A stretch of 64,000 nucleotides of DNA from Clostridioides difficile (GTDB lineage: Bacteria; Bacillota; Clostridia; Peptostreptococcales; Peptostreptococcaceae), in NCBI GenBank assembly GCA_012955965.1, contig JABBZI010000002.1, positions 62,001 to 126,000 on the forward strand, given 5' to 3'. Position numbers and translations under genes: made by a program. Shown in pieces: positions 54,081 to 62,003 of this stretch. Within the stretch, counting starts at the first letter, position 1; the number at the start of each line of letters is the position of its first letter. The notes under the pieces are model-generated. The model searched no databases and was not told where the DNA came from. It worked only from the letters and a program-made list of their open reading frames with translations.

Positions 54081-56530
54081 TATAATACCCCTCCTAATTG
54101 TGCTATTTTTATACTTGAAACTAATTTTGATGTAACTTTTTCTATATCAGCTTCTTCTCTAATTACTATTGTGTCAGCTAATTTTGCTATACTTATGTTT
54201 CCACCACTTTTTCCACTTCTATACTGATTTGCTTCTTGTTTAGTTAATACCATCTCACCCTCATGAAGTCTTGTTTGGTAATTATTGTAAGGTACATAGT
54301 TTAATCCAAAGGCATTTCCAAACAATGAATTTATATCAGGATTTGTACCTGAATCATGAGCTAATCCACTATCCATTCCTTCTTCTTTATATTTATTTCT
54401 TCTTTCTGTAACATATTTACCTATTTTAGCTGTTATAGGACTTTCATTTATGGACTTAACCATCTTCTTCCATAAATCACAAATTAAATTTATAAAATCA
54501 GATAAGTTTTTTAATGCATCAAGAAAAGAGTCTAAAAGTGGTTCTAAAAACTTCCATGCCTCTTCTAAAATTGGACCTAATGTTTCCCATACGGTTTTCC
54601 ATACATTGCCCATAGTTTCAATAAAATAATTTATTTGTGGTGCATGCTCTCCTAAAAAAGTAAAAATTCTTGTAATAATAGGGCTAACAGCCTCAACTAC
54701 AGGTCCTATTAATTGAAATGCTGTAGTTACTATTGTCCCAAATATACTTATTAAGCCTTGTGCAATTGGTGATTTATTGTTTATGTTGTCTAATAAATTG
54801 TTTACTAAATTTACTACTGGAAATAATGAATCTATTAATGCAGTAAAGTCAATATTTTGCATTAACATACTTCCTGTATTAACAATTGCTTTTGGTGCAT
54901 TTCCTATCATCATTGCTGCATTATTTTCAAAACTTTCTTGTTTATTTTCAGCTAACATTTTACGTTTTTCAAGTTCACTAGAAAGTCGGTATTGAGTAGA
55001 ATCAGGAAGTGATTTTTCACGCTTCATACTTCTAAATTTCATTTGTTCATCTTTGTTAGCAGTAATTCCTATACCATTCACTACATTACCTATCTTTGGA
55101 GCCATTCTTTTAGTAACATTAGTTAAACTTTTCAAACCACTCTCGATAAAACTTTGTATTTTTTTTATTCCTTGCCCTAAAATGGAATCGAAGGGTCTAA
55201 CAAGATTCTTTAAACCATTATTAATACTTGTCTGAGTACTTGCTATTATACCTGGTATTGTTCCACTCATTTCCTTAGCCAATCCCATTTGCTTTACACT
55301 TATACCCTCTAATGCTTCATCAAAAGTTTTATAATTTTCTCCTACCAAAGTATTAAGAGATTCCATATTTCCTTTTGCTGCACTTAAGAAAGCTGCTGAT
55401 ACATCTTGCTCACTACTTGTATTCATATTTAAAGCTCTAACATCTACCATAGCCTGAGTTATATCTTTTTCTTTTTTTCCACCAGTGATATTACTAATCA
55501 TTTTAGCTTTAGTTCCCATTGAAACAACATCTTCGGGATCAAAGGGTGTATCATTTGCTATCTTTAATAAATTATTATAATAAGTATCAACGTCTTTTTT
55601 TCTAACATTTCCAGTATTTCTCTTCATTACACTTTCTAGGACAACTTTCTGATTTTGCTCTTGACCAAGTAAGTCAACACCCTTTTTAACAGCAACACCT
55701 ATAGTAGCTCCATTCGTCAAATCAGATATCTTCCCCTTTATTGAACCAAGTATACTACTAGCCATATCCTTTACAGCTATTGCACCTGTCCACACCTTAC
55801 CTGCAAACAATCTCAATTTAGGAAATACTTTACTTATAATACCACTTGCCATATCCTTTGCAGCTATTACACCTCTCCAAAGAGAATTTTTAAATAACAT
55901 TAATTTAGGTAAAATTACACCTATAACACTGCTTACCTTATCTTTCGCCCCTATTATGATATTCCATATTTTACCGCCTTTAAGCTGTTTCAAGTATCCA
56001 ATGACTTTATTTATGCCTTTCTTTACACCAGAATTTTCTATCCTTAACCTTATGTTAGAAGCATTTCTCTTTAAGAAACTTATTTTTGAATTAGTTTGTT
56101 CTATTTCATTATTTTTAACTTTAAATATTAATATAATTATAGGATTTGAATTGAATTCATTTTTCTTTTGAATCAACTTACTAAAATAATTAATAATCAT
56201 AGCTATAGTTACTGCTAATCTCATAATACTGCCATTTAAACTCCCAATAGCTCCTGAAACAGCATTAATACTAGAACTTAATTTTGTCATAGTAGAACTT
56301 ACACTACTAGCAGTAACCTGAACTTTTCTTAAAGAAGAATTTAAACTGTTTACTCTACTACTTGAACTTCCAACAGAATTATTTATACTATTAGCCATTA
56401 CATTAGTTGAAAGCGAAACAGCTACAGTTGCTCTCCTAAAATTATCAGTTACTGATATAATTTGATTCATTTTTGGTGTGTAATTGTCTGTAAGATACAT
56501 ATTTATACCTTCTTCTTTTGCATTTTTCAC
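54080..56530 (-). CDS. Tail tape-measure protein
   Basis: The 816-residue protein has the usual tape-measure composition: an N-terminal helical Ser/Asn-rich part, a segment of three near-repeats (IIGAKDKVSSVIGVILPKL, VIAAKDMASGIISKVFPKL, AIAVKDMASSILGSIKGKI; about 190-270), hydrophobic helices at about 560-640, and a C-terminal YQTRLHEGEMVLTKQEANQYR motif. It sets tail length and is short, as expected for an R-type bacteriocin. It starts at a GTG whose first base is the last base of the chaperone long-form stop, with AGGAGG upstream. Confidence 0.9.
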   Translation of the reverse strand: MKNAKEEGINMYLTDNYTPKMNQIISVTDNFRRATVAVSLSTNVMANSINNSVGSSSSRVNSLNSSLRKVQVTASSVSSTMTKLSSSINAVSGAIGSLNGSIMRLAVTIAMIINYFSKLIQKKNEFNSNPIIILIFKVKNNEIEQTNSKISFLKRNASNIRLRIENSGVKKGINKVIGYLKQLKGGKIWNIIIGAKDKVSSVIGVILPKLMLFKNSLWRGVIAAKDMASGIISKVFPKLRLFAGKVWTGAIAVKDMASSILGSIKGKISDLTNGATIGVAVKKGVDLLGQEQNQKVVLESVMKRNTGNVRKKDVDTYYNNLLKIANDTPFDPEDVVSMGTKAKMISNITGGKKEKDITQAMVDVRALNMNTSSEQDVSAAFLSAAKGNMESLNTLVGENYKTFDEALEGISVKQMGLAKEMSGTIPGIIASTQTSINNGLKNLVRPFDSILGQGIKKIQSFIESGLKSLTNVTKRMAPKIGNVVNGIGITANKDEQMKFRSMKREKSLPDSTQYRLSSELEKRKMLAENKQESFENNAAMMIGNAPKAIVNTGSMLMQNIDFTALIDSLFPVVNLVNNLLDNINNKSPIAQGLISIFGTIVTTAFQLIGPVVEAVSPIITRIFTFLGEHAPQINYFIETMGNVWKTVWETLGPILEEAWKFLEPLLDSFLDALKNLSDFINLICDLWKKMVKSINESPITAKIGKYVTERRNKYKEEGMDSGLAHDSGTNPDINSLFGNAFGLNYVPYNNYQTRLHEGEMVLTKQEANQYRSGKSGGNISIAKLADTIVIREEADIEKVTSKLVSSIKIAQLGGVL

Positions 56531-57170
56531 TATATATCACCTCCTGTCAAAGGACAAACTCCATATCCATGTTTCATTTTTTCAACTTCTTCCTCAATTT
56601 CCAAGGCGAAAAAAGCTTCAATAAGCTTTAATTCGCCTTTATCCATTGCATAAAAAAGGGACGGTCTAATACCTTTTTTCTTCCAATAATAATACATTAT
56701 TGTAGTCTTAGTATCCGTCCCTATTAGTTTTTTACCTCTTCTATCACTGCATTTTTACCATAACCCATAATATCTTGAAGTATTCTGTATAAGTTAGTAA
56801 TTTCACCTGGCAGTAATAATTTTCTTGCCAATTCTTTTGGAGTTGGAGCTTTAAATTTCTCCATTAACTCCTTATTTTTAAATAGAAGCTTTCCATCCAA
56901 ATCACAAATACCTTCTATTACTGTAAGCATCTGCATCTCTGGTAAATCTATATCTGTTTTCATATTTTCGTCAATTTTGAGACAAGTATTTTGTATTTCC
57001 TCATCCTTACTTATTGTTAAAGCCCTACACATTATCTTAAACTCTTGACCAAATATATTAGATAATCTCTTAAGTTCAACTATCGTACTTGGTCTTTCTA
57101 AATTTTCTGTATCTGTATTTAAAAGTAAGTCTACTATATTTACATTCTTTGATAATCCATTTTCACTCAT
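56530..57170 (-). CDS. Tail-assembly chaperone long form by -1 frameshift
   Basis: The 148-residue short form ends GTA AAA AAC TAA. The bases at 56733-56727 read A AAA AAC, an ideal -1 slippery heptamer in the zero frame. A -1 shift bypasses the stop and adds 65 residues (from LIGTDTKTTIMYYYWKKKG to CPLTGGDI), ending at the TAG at 56530-56532. The product of 213 residues matches the gpG-gpGT and XkdN/XkdO arrangement of contractile phages, where the long form binds the tape measure. The tape-measure start overlaps the long-form stop by one base. Confidence 0.85.
56724..57170 (-). CDS. Tail-assembly chaperone short form (XkdN-like)
   Basis: The 148-residue XkdN-like protein is helical and acidic: LLLNTDTENLERPSTIVELKRLSNIFGQEFKIMCRALTISKDEEIQN, ending in TPKELARKLLLPGEITNLYRILQDIMGYGKNAVIEEVKN. 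It coats and protects the tape measure before tube assembly. It lies between the tube and tape-measure genes, as in all related loci. AGGAG is upstream of the ATG at 57170. Confidence 0.85.
   Translation of the reverse strand: MSENGLSKNVNIVDLLLNTDTENLERPSTIVELKRLSNIFGQEFKIMCRALTISKDEEIQNTCLKIDENMKTDIDLPEMQMLTVIEGICDLDGKLLFKNKELMEKFKAPTPKELARKLLLPGEITNLYRILQDIMGYGKNAVIEEVKN
56727..56733 (-). promoter_or_regulatory. Slippery heptamer A AAA AAC for -1 frameshifting
   Basis: The heptamer lies in frame directly before the TAA stop of the short chaperone. Both the P-site and A-site codons can re-pair after slipping one base back. Confidence 0.85.
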
Positions 57171-57274
57171 TATTATTTACTCCTTTATCAATCAATTTCT
57201 ATTAAATAACCACATGTACCCATTAACTAAACATATTTAATAACTGTCTATATTTAACAATTATCCAAGTAAAA

Positions 57275-57703
57275 CTAAATTATATCAAGGAAGTCATATT
57301 CAGTAAATGTGAATGGAGCTTCTATCTCTCCTTTTACTCCAACTTCCCAATCAGCTAAAGTTAAATCATCAAATGCTATATTCTTTACTGCTATTCTTTC
57401 TGCTCCATAAGAATCTGGGTCATTCAATTTTGATATAGCAACAAATCTAGGTTCAGAACCTCTCTTTATCTTTTCTCCAATTAATTTGTGCATTCTTGAA
57501 CTGACATGATATAAAGTTATTGAACCTTTTCCTTTGTATCCCATATACTTTGTATCAGTACCCATCTGACCTGCTATTATAATGTCTTCTTTTGTAAATT
57601 CCATCTTTGCTTGAAACTTTTTTACTTCTGCTACTTTATTTCCATCAAGCCAAAGCTCTCCCCAAGTACCACTCATTACATTTCTAGCTTCCATATTTGC
57701 CAT
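57275..57703 (-). CDS. Tail tube (core) protein, XkdM-like
   Basis: The 142-residue protein is the inner tube subunit: MSGTWGELWLDGNKVAEVKKFQAKMEFTKEDIIIAGQMGTDTKYMGYKGKGSITLYHVSSRMHKLIGEKIKRG, ending AVKNIAFDDLTLADWEVGVKGEIEAPFTFTEYDFLD. This matches XkdM/phage tail core proteins in length and pattern. It follows the sheath by 14 bases. AGGAGG is upstream of the ATG. Confidence 0.92.
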   Translation of the reverse strand: MANMEARNVMSGTWGELWLDGNKVAEVKKFQAKMEFTKEDIIIAGQMGTDTKYMGYKGKGSITLYHVSSRMHKLIGEKIKRGSEPRFVAISKLNDPDSYGAERIAVKNIAFDDLTLADWEVGVKGEIEAPFTFTEYDFLDII

Positions 57704-57717
57704 ATTAATTAATCCTC

Positions 57718-58782
57718 CTATATCTCTATTGATAAATCTATATCTTCCATAGCATCAAGTGCCTTTATTTTCGCTTTTAAAAATACTCTAGAACCTGTAT
57801 TAGCTTCTTTTATTTCCTGTAAAGTCATATAAGATAAATCTACTCCCTTTGATTTCAAGTACGATTTTTGTGCTTCAAAATCTATTTCAACTGTGGAATT
57901 AGATTCTATAAGTGCAGATTTTTCTAGTTCTTCTAAATAACTCTTTATAGCAACTATCAACAAGCATTTGTTGTCATAACTGTTAGTAATCTTTCCTATA
58001 TAGTCATCTACTATAACCTTTCTTATATCACTTTGTATAATATCTAAAGTATCAACTATTTTTATCTTTTGGAACATTTCTCCTTTTTCTTCTGTTAACT
58101 CAGTTAAAGAATTTACTCCTCTAGCAATTCTTATAGCCCCTGATTCCTTAATAAGTATAAGCTCTCCTTTATTAACTTTTGATTCTGCATCAACTTTAGT
58201 CATCTTAGGTATATCAACTACATCACTAAGCTTAGTATAAGTTACTGATTGGCTTAAAGGTGTCCCTGCTATAAGACCTGCCACTCTACTTGTAAACTCA
58301 TCAACACTATATTTCTTTTCCCCAACTAGTACATCTTCTGTAGTAAAGTTAATTATACCTTCATGATTTCCTACAACTTTTCCTAATATAGCCTTAACTT
58401 TAACCTTATCTGTATCTCTAAGTTTAATTATCCAATTTTTTATAGCAGTCTTATCAGCTTCTACTGCTTTAGGCATACATAGATAATTAAATTCCTTAGT
58501 CTCTAAAAAGTCTAATGCAGTTTGAATATCTGCCTCTCCCTCTATTACATAAGCTAATAACTTATTTGGAGTATTAACATTTCCCATCAAAGCCAAATTT
58601 ATATATTCTTTATTTTCAGCAGATAAATCAGCTGGTATATCCTCTTTTTCATGTATCTCATTAAGACCTAGTGCTTTAGTATCTTTAAGCACCATTGCAA
58701 TTATTCCTCTAGCTGAACGCTCTTTAACAGTTGTAGCTAACTCCTTAAATGATATATTGATACTTGGTAATCCTATAGCCAT
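57718..58782 (-). CDS. Contractile tail sheath protein, XkdK-like
   Basis: The 354-residue protein fits the shorter Gram-positive sheath family: the N-terminal GLPSINISFKELATTVKERSARGIIAMVLKD, the central VAGLIAGTPLSQSVTYTKLSDV, and the C-terminal KIKIVDTLDIIQSDIRKVIVDDYIGKITNSYDNKCLLIVAIKSYLEEL. Contraction of this sheath drives the tube through the target envelope. AGGAG is upstream. The preceding tail-terminator-like gene ends four bases before its start codon. Confidence 0.92.
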   Translation of the reverse strand: MAIGLPSINISFKELATTVKERSARGIIAMVLKDTKALGLNEIHEKEDIPADLSAENKEYINLALMGNVNTPNKLLAYVIEGEADIQTALDFLETKEFNYLCMPKAVEADKTAIKNWIIKLRDTDKVKVKAILGKVVGNHEGIINFTTEDVLVGEKKYSVDEFTSRVAGLIAGTPLSQSVTYTKLSDVVDIPKMTKVDAESKVNKGELILIKESGAIRIARGVNSLTELTEEKGEMFQKIKIVDTLDIIQSDIRKVIVDDYIGKITNSYDNKCLLIVAIKSYLEELEKSALIESNSTVEIDFEAQKSYLKSKGVDLSYMTLQEIKEANTGSRVFLKAKIKALDAMEDIDLSIEI

Positions 58783-58786
58783 ACTA

Positions 58787-59230
58787 TCACTCTCCTAAAT
58801 TCAAATTGATTTCTTCCATATTTTCATATACTACTTCTTCTTCATATATGCTATCAAGATAGTTTAATGTAATTGAAAAGTTCAATGTATATATTGACTC
58901 CTCTTTTTTGATACTTTGTTCTAGTTTTGTTATATTTAATTTTCTGTCTGTTACCTTTATATTTCTGTTGAATAGCTTATTTAATTCGTCTGAGACTTCA
59001 TACATTCTAATGCTGTCTGATTGTGGTTTTGGTAAGTATTTTATAGAGATAACAATATCTTTGTTATTTGTATTTAACATTATAGGTGTACAAATAACTG
59101 ACAATATACTTACAAAAAAACAAGACCCTTCTGAGCCTTGCACACTTTCATCATCAATAAAAACACTTTCAGTAAAGTTTTTTTTGAGAGTCTCAATAAT
59201 TGTTTCTATTATTTCTTTGTATTTAAGCAA
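58787..59230 (-). CDS. Tail terminator-like protein (XkdJ/DUF6838 type)
   Basis: The 147-residue protein sits just upstream of the sheath, where tail terminators are found. Its layout is an N-terminal helix (KEIIETIIETLKKNF), a beta-rich middle (DIVISIKYLPK) and a C-terminal strand pair (YTLNFSITLNYLDS). That fits the small tail-completion fold. The family name is assigned from position and shape. It starts at a TTG with GAGTGGTGA upstream. Confidence 0.7.
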   Translation of the reverse strand: MLKYKEIIETIIETLKKNFTESVFIDDESVQGSEGSCFFVSILSVICTPIMLNTNNKDIVISIKYLPKPQSDSIRMYEVSDELNKLFNRNIKVTDRKLNITKLEQSIKKEESIYTLNFSITLNYLDSIYEEEVVYENMEEINLNLGE

Positions 59231-59327
59231 ACAATCACCACTCTATCACTAAATATTTTTGCTTAATCTGATAATCTTACTATAAATGATATAAGTCATT
59301 TTTAAATACACGTCTCATTTATTCTTG

Positions 59328-59369
59328 TCAAGTATCTTCTATGTTTTTAGGTAATAGAATTCTTTTCAA
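59328..59369 (-). CDS. 13-codon leader-like ORF with a perfect ribosome site
   Basis: AGGAGGTG (59375-59382) precedes a TTG at 59367-59369 and the frame MKRILLPKNIEDT then a stop. Seventeen codons from its start, in the same frame and after a second stop, a further short frame (MRRVFKNDLYHL) begins. It lies between the late activator and the first tail gene. It is either a leader peptide or the remnant of a lost gene. Confidence 0.3.
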   Translation of the reverse strand: MKRILLPKNIEDT

Positions 59370-59479
59370 CCCATCACCTCCTTCAATATGGATTTCTTTC
59401 ACAATAACATTGTCTCACATATTTTATAGTCTATTGTTGTAATGGTGTGTATAAAGTGTTGAATATTTGTCCTATTTTT

Positions 59480-59920
59480 TTATAATATCTCATTCAATTT
59501 AAATATCATCTTTTTCTTTAAGTTATAGCAAGAGGTTCTATCTAAATGTAATTTCATAGAAATATATGTCATATTATTTTTTGTCTTACTATTGTAAAAA
59601 AGATTAAAAAATTCAGTTTCCATATCATTTAGGCATGTTAGAGCATTTTCTATCTTTTCTTTTTCTATTTCTATATCTTCTTTTTCCATCTTTAACTTTC
59701 TTAATCTCTCTTCTTTTTTTACAACTTCATTTTCAACAGAAGAATTTATATTATATGTAGCACTAGTCTTTTCTTTATACACCATTGCTCCACATCCAGA
59801 GTATTCATTTTCACATCTTTTTATATCCAAATTAATGTTCTTTATCTTTATATCCAAATATTTATAATTATGTAATCTTTCATCTGTTTCTTTAAATAAT
59901 ATCTCTTTTTTGTTTTCCAT
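59480..59920 (-). CDS. Sigma-like phage late-gene activator
   Basis: The 146-residue protein has a coiled-coil middle (NEVVKKEERLRKLKMEKEDIEIEKEKIENAL). Its C-terminal helix-turn-helix (LNDMETEFFNLFYNSKTKNNMTYISMKLHLDRTSCYNLKKKMIFKLNEIL) resembles sigma-70 region 4 and the ArpU/RinA family of phage late regulators. It lies immediately upstream of the tail operon on the same strand, so it most likely activates that operon. A 15-bp XRE operator lies about 95 bases upstream of its start. Confidence 0.78.
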   Translation of the reverse strand: MENKKEILFKETDERLHNYKYLDIKIKNINLDIKRCENEYSGCGAMVYKEKTSATYNINSSVENEVVKKEERLRKLKMEKEDIEIEKEKIENALTCLNDMETEFFNLFYNSKTKNNMTYISMKLHLDRTSCYNLKKKMIFKLNEIL

Positions 59921-60011
59921 AGTATTTCTCCTTTTTATATACTTATTATTAACTTCTAATTTACAATAATCCCTTTATTGTACAGTTTTTTTACTAATCC
60001 TATAACATTCA

Positions 60012-60026
60012 AGAACATTTTGTTCT
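60012..60026. promoter_or_regulatory. Switch operator 1 (AGAACATTTTGTTCT)
   Basis: A 15-bp palindrome with AGAACA and TGTTCT arms around TTT. It lies between the minus-strand XRE gene and the late activator, so a repressor bound here could silence the activator. Confidence 0.65.
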
Positions 60027-60030
60027 ATAA

Positions 60031-60222
60031 CTATATAAAAAAAACTTCATCTATATTTTGTTCTAAAATATTAGAAATTTTCTTAGCCATAAGAAGTCCA
60101 GGATTTTTTATACCTCTTTCTATTTGAGATACATAGTCATTTGTAATTCCTGCCTTTTTAGCAAGTTGAATTTGTGTCATACCTTTACATTTTCTATAAT
60201 ATTTCAAATTGTTTTTAAACAT
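60031..60222 (-). CDS. Cro-like XRE regulator of the tail locus
   Basis: The 63-residue protein starts at the ATG at 60222, ten bases after GGAGG; upstream in-frame starts have poor spacing. It is a bare XRE helix-turn-helix: NLKYYRKCKGMTQIQLAKKAGITNDYVSQIERGIKNPGLLMAKKISNIL. It is divergent from the repressor-type XRE gene at 60393, with 15-bp operators between. In a lambda-like switch it would take the Cro or early-activator role and lead into the late activator. Confidence 0.85.
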   Translation of the reverse strand: MFKNNLKYYRKCKGMTQIQLAKKAGITNDYVSQIERGIKNPGLLMAKKISNILEQNIDEVFFI

Positions 60223-60247
60223 AATCTTCATACCTCCACCAATATTA

Positions 60248-60262
60248 AGAATATTTTGTTCT
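60248..60262. promoter_or_regulatory. Switch operator 2 (AGAATATTTTGTTCT)
   Basis: One mismatch to operator 1. It lies 26 bases upstream of the minus-strand XRE start. Confidence 0.65.
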
Positions 60263-60280
60263 TCTATATTCACATTATAT

Positions 60281-60295
60281 AGAATTATTTGTTCT
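60281..60295. promoter_or_regulatory. Switch operator 3 (AGAATTATTTGTTCT)
   Basis: Same 15-bp pattern with intact TGTTCT and AGAA arms, 33 bases from operator 2 (about three helical turns). Confidence 0.6.
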
Positions 60296-60352
60296 TTATC
60301 AATAGATTTTAGAAAAAAACATTCTTTTTATGCTTTCATAGTTTTATTTTTT

Positions 60353-60367
60353 AGAACAATTTGTTAT
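60353..60367. promoter_or_regulatory. Switch operator 4 overlapping the repressor -10
   Basis: AGAACAATTTGTTAT overlaps the TATAAT at 60365-60370 that is the likely -10 of the plus-strand XRE gene. Binding here would give autorepression. Confidence 0.6.
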
Positions 60368-60392
60368 AATCTATACATAAGGTGGTGTTATA

Positions 60393-60713
60393 ATGTTTGC
60401 CAAAAGATTACGAGAACTTAGAAAGGAATTTGGATTGACTCAAAGAGAACTTGGAGAAAAAGTAGGAGTTTCTCAGAGAGTCTTAGGATACTATGAAACA
60501 GAAAACAGATTTCCTGATGAACATATTTTAAATAAATTAGCTGATGTATTTAATGTGTCAGTTGATTACCTTCTTGGAAGAACCTTAGTTAAAGAAAATA
60601 TTGATACAGTAGCTGCGCATAGAAAAAATCCACATGAGGAATTACCTGAAGAAGCACAAGAACAACTTAATGAGTATATAGAATTTTTACTAAATAAATA
60701 TAAAAAAAAATAA
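60393..60713 (+). CDS. Repressor-type XRE regulator of the tail locus (ImmR-like)
   Basis: The 106-residue protein has an N-terminal XRE domain (RLRELRKEFGLTQRELGEKVGVSQRVLGYYETENRFPDEHILNKLADVFNVSVDYLLGR) and a charged helical C-terminal tail. AAGGTGGTG precedes the start. It is divergent from the Cro-like gene and is followed by the ImmA/IrrE-like gene on its own strand. ImmR/ImmA pairs of this layout keep mobile elements silent until the protease removes the repressor. Confidence 0.88.
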   Translation: MFAKRLRELRKEFGLTQRELGEKVGVSQRVLGYYETENRFPDEHILNKLADVFNVSVDYLLGRTLVKENIDTVAAHRKNPHEELPEEAQEQLNEYIEFLLNKYKKK

Positions 60714-60723
60714 ACCACATGAT

Positions 60724-60749
60724 GAGCAGGCATATTTTTCTGCTCTTTT
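60724..60749 (+). terminator. Terminator/attenuator between repressor and ImmA-like genes
   Basis: GAGCAG (60724-60729) pairs with CTGCTC (60740-60745), followed by TTTT. It lies between the repressor and the ImmA-like gene and could lower expression of the latter. Confidence 0.6.
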
Positions 60750-60795
60750 AATATAATTTTAAAGCAAACATACATTCTATTTTAGGGGGATTTTT

Positions 60796-61302
60796 ATGAA
60801 TAATTTGGATAAGCTCTTTGAATTAGCATCTCAAGAAGAGATAATAATTCATTATACCACTTATATTGCAGGTGATTTAGAAGGGCTCTATATAAATAAA
60901 CATGGTATGAAAATCATATCATTACTCAGTCATTTAAAACAAAACACAAAAAAACTTACATATATCTTAGCTGAGGAGCTTGGGCATCATTTCACTAGCC
61001 TTGGATACTATGTATCTTCTTATAACGATTATTATACAAAAATCATTATAGATAAGTGCGAAAATAAGGCGTTGAAATGGGCTTGTGAATTCTTAATTAC
61101 TGAGGAAGATATAATAAACATAATTAATTCTGGCATCACTTGCGTTTATGAAATGGCAGATATACTTAATGTAGATATTAATTTTTTTCAAAAAAGATTG
61201 GAATTCTTATCATTAAAAAAACAGTCTTTACCACTTGGAAGTAATAAATATCTAATATTGACCAACTTGCCATACTTCTACATATTTGATCCAATTTCAT
61301 AA
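60796..61302 (+). CDS. ImmA/IrrE-like metallopeptidase (anti-repressor candidate)
   Basis: The 168-residue protein has the ImmA/IrrE core helix LTYILAEELGHHFTSLG and the later ALKWACEFLI helix with a further Glu ligand. The usual HExxH site reads E60-E61-L62-G63-H64, so the first zinc His is replaced by Glu; the EELGH form recurs in many phage homologues from memory. The family cleaves or frees XRE repressors, so it should derepress the tail locus. GGGGGGA precedes the start. Zinc binding by the variant site is not assured. Confidence 0.82.
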   Translation: MNNLDKLFELASQEEIIIHYTTYIAGDLEGLYINKHGMKIISLLSHLKQNTKKLTYILAEELGHHFTSLGYYVSSYNDYYTKIIIDKCENKALKWACEFLITEEDIINIINSGITCVYEMADILNVDINFFQKRLEFLSLKKQSLPLGSNKYLILTNLPYFYIFDPIS

Positions 61303-61465
61303 TAAAAATGATAGCATTTTCAATTGACTCAACAGTAAAATCTATATATTTATTTTAACAAATTTTGGTTTCTATAAATTCAATATTAATATATAATAAT
61401 GATATTACATTATTTAAAATTCTAAAAATAAATATATGCTTTTGTTAAGAAAGGTTGTTTGATGA

Positions 61466-61882
61466 ATGTATAAAGAAAAGTTGTTTGATAATTATTTTAA
61501 GTTCTTAGCATTATTTTTTTGGCCAATTATGTGGTATAAGTGGATAGTAATTTCAAATGGAACTATTGAAAACATATTATTTACTGTATATGCAATTGTC
61601 GCAATTGGTTTCATCATTTTATATTCAGTGTTTATGATAAAATATAAGGACATTACACAAATAGATTTTTTTTACAGAATAAGTACTCTACTTGCTTTTA
61701 TATTTACTCTTTTCAGCTTTTTAATATATCCAAAGAGTTTATCTTTCCTATATCTAAAGATAATTTTTACTGGTATATATTTTTATTATTCAATGATAAA
61801 AACACTTAAGTTCAAACATGAAGAGGGTGTAGTAGGTATCATGAGCTCACTTTTATTAATTGTAATAACTTTGTTCTACTAA
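61466..61882 (+). CDS. Hypothetical membrane protein
   Basis: I do not recognise this 138-residue protein. It has four to five hydrophobic segments (about 12-30, 38-58, 68-88, 92-110 and 120-137), an aromatic-rich first half (FFWPIMWYKW), and few charged residues. A weak AAAGGTTG lies upstream of the ATG. It is beyond the ImmA-like gene and may be the first chromosomal gene to the right of the tail locus. Confidence 0.6.
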   Translation: MYKEKLFDNYFKFLALFFWPIMWYKWIVISNGTIENILFTVYAIVAIGFIILYSVFMIKYKDITQIDFFYRISTLLAFIFTLFSFLIYPKSLSFLYLKIIFTGIYFYYSMIKTLKFKHEEGVVGIMSSLLLIVITLFY

Positions 61883-62003
61883 ATTTAATTCTATTTGACT
61901 TAATATGCCTTTAAATGTTAGACATCTACATTGTTTTCTGATATTATTTAAGATGGTAGTTTTTATATTAATAATGAAATACACTATAAAGGAGTTAACT
62001 ATT

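Larger units (their letters stand above)
41308..61302. mobile_element. Headless phage-tail locus: R-type bacteriocin of the diffocin kind
   Basis: One minus-strand block holds a complete contractile-tail set (sheath, tube, chaperone, tape measure, hub, baseplate, fibre), then holin and amidase. A regulatory switch with an ImmA/IrrE-like gene lies at the right end. No terminase, portal, capsid, head-tail connector, replication or integrase gene is present. Gene order follows Bacillus PBSX xkdG-X and the C. difficile diffocin loci, which also use a very large receptor-binding protein. The short tape measure (816 residues) fits a short rigid tail. No attachment-site repeats were seen at the edges. 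Confidence 0.88.

Noticed and set aside
60012-60026. LexA (SOS) box reading of AGAACATTTTGTTCT
   Set aside because: The Gram-positive LexA box has GAAC and GTTC four bases apart. Here they are five apart, and the motif repeats around two XRE genes, so an XRE operator fits better.
38350-61465. Integrated complete prophage with attachment sites
   Set aside because: No integrase, terminase, portal or capsid gene and no flanking direct repeats were found, so a headless bacteriocin locus explains the region better.
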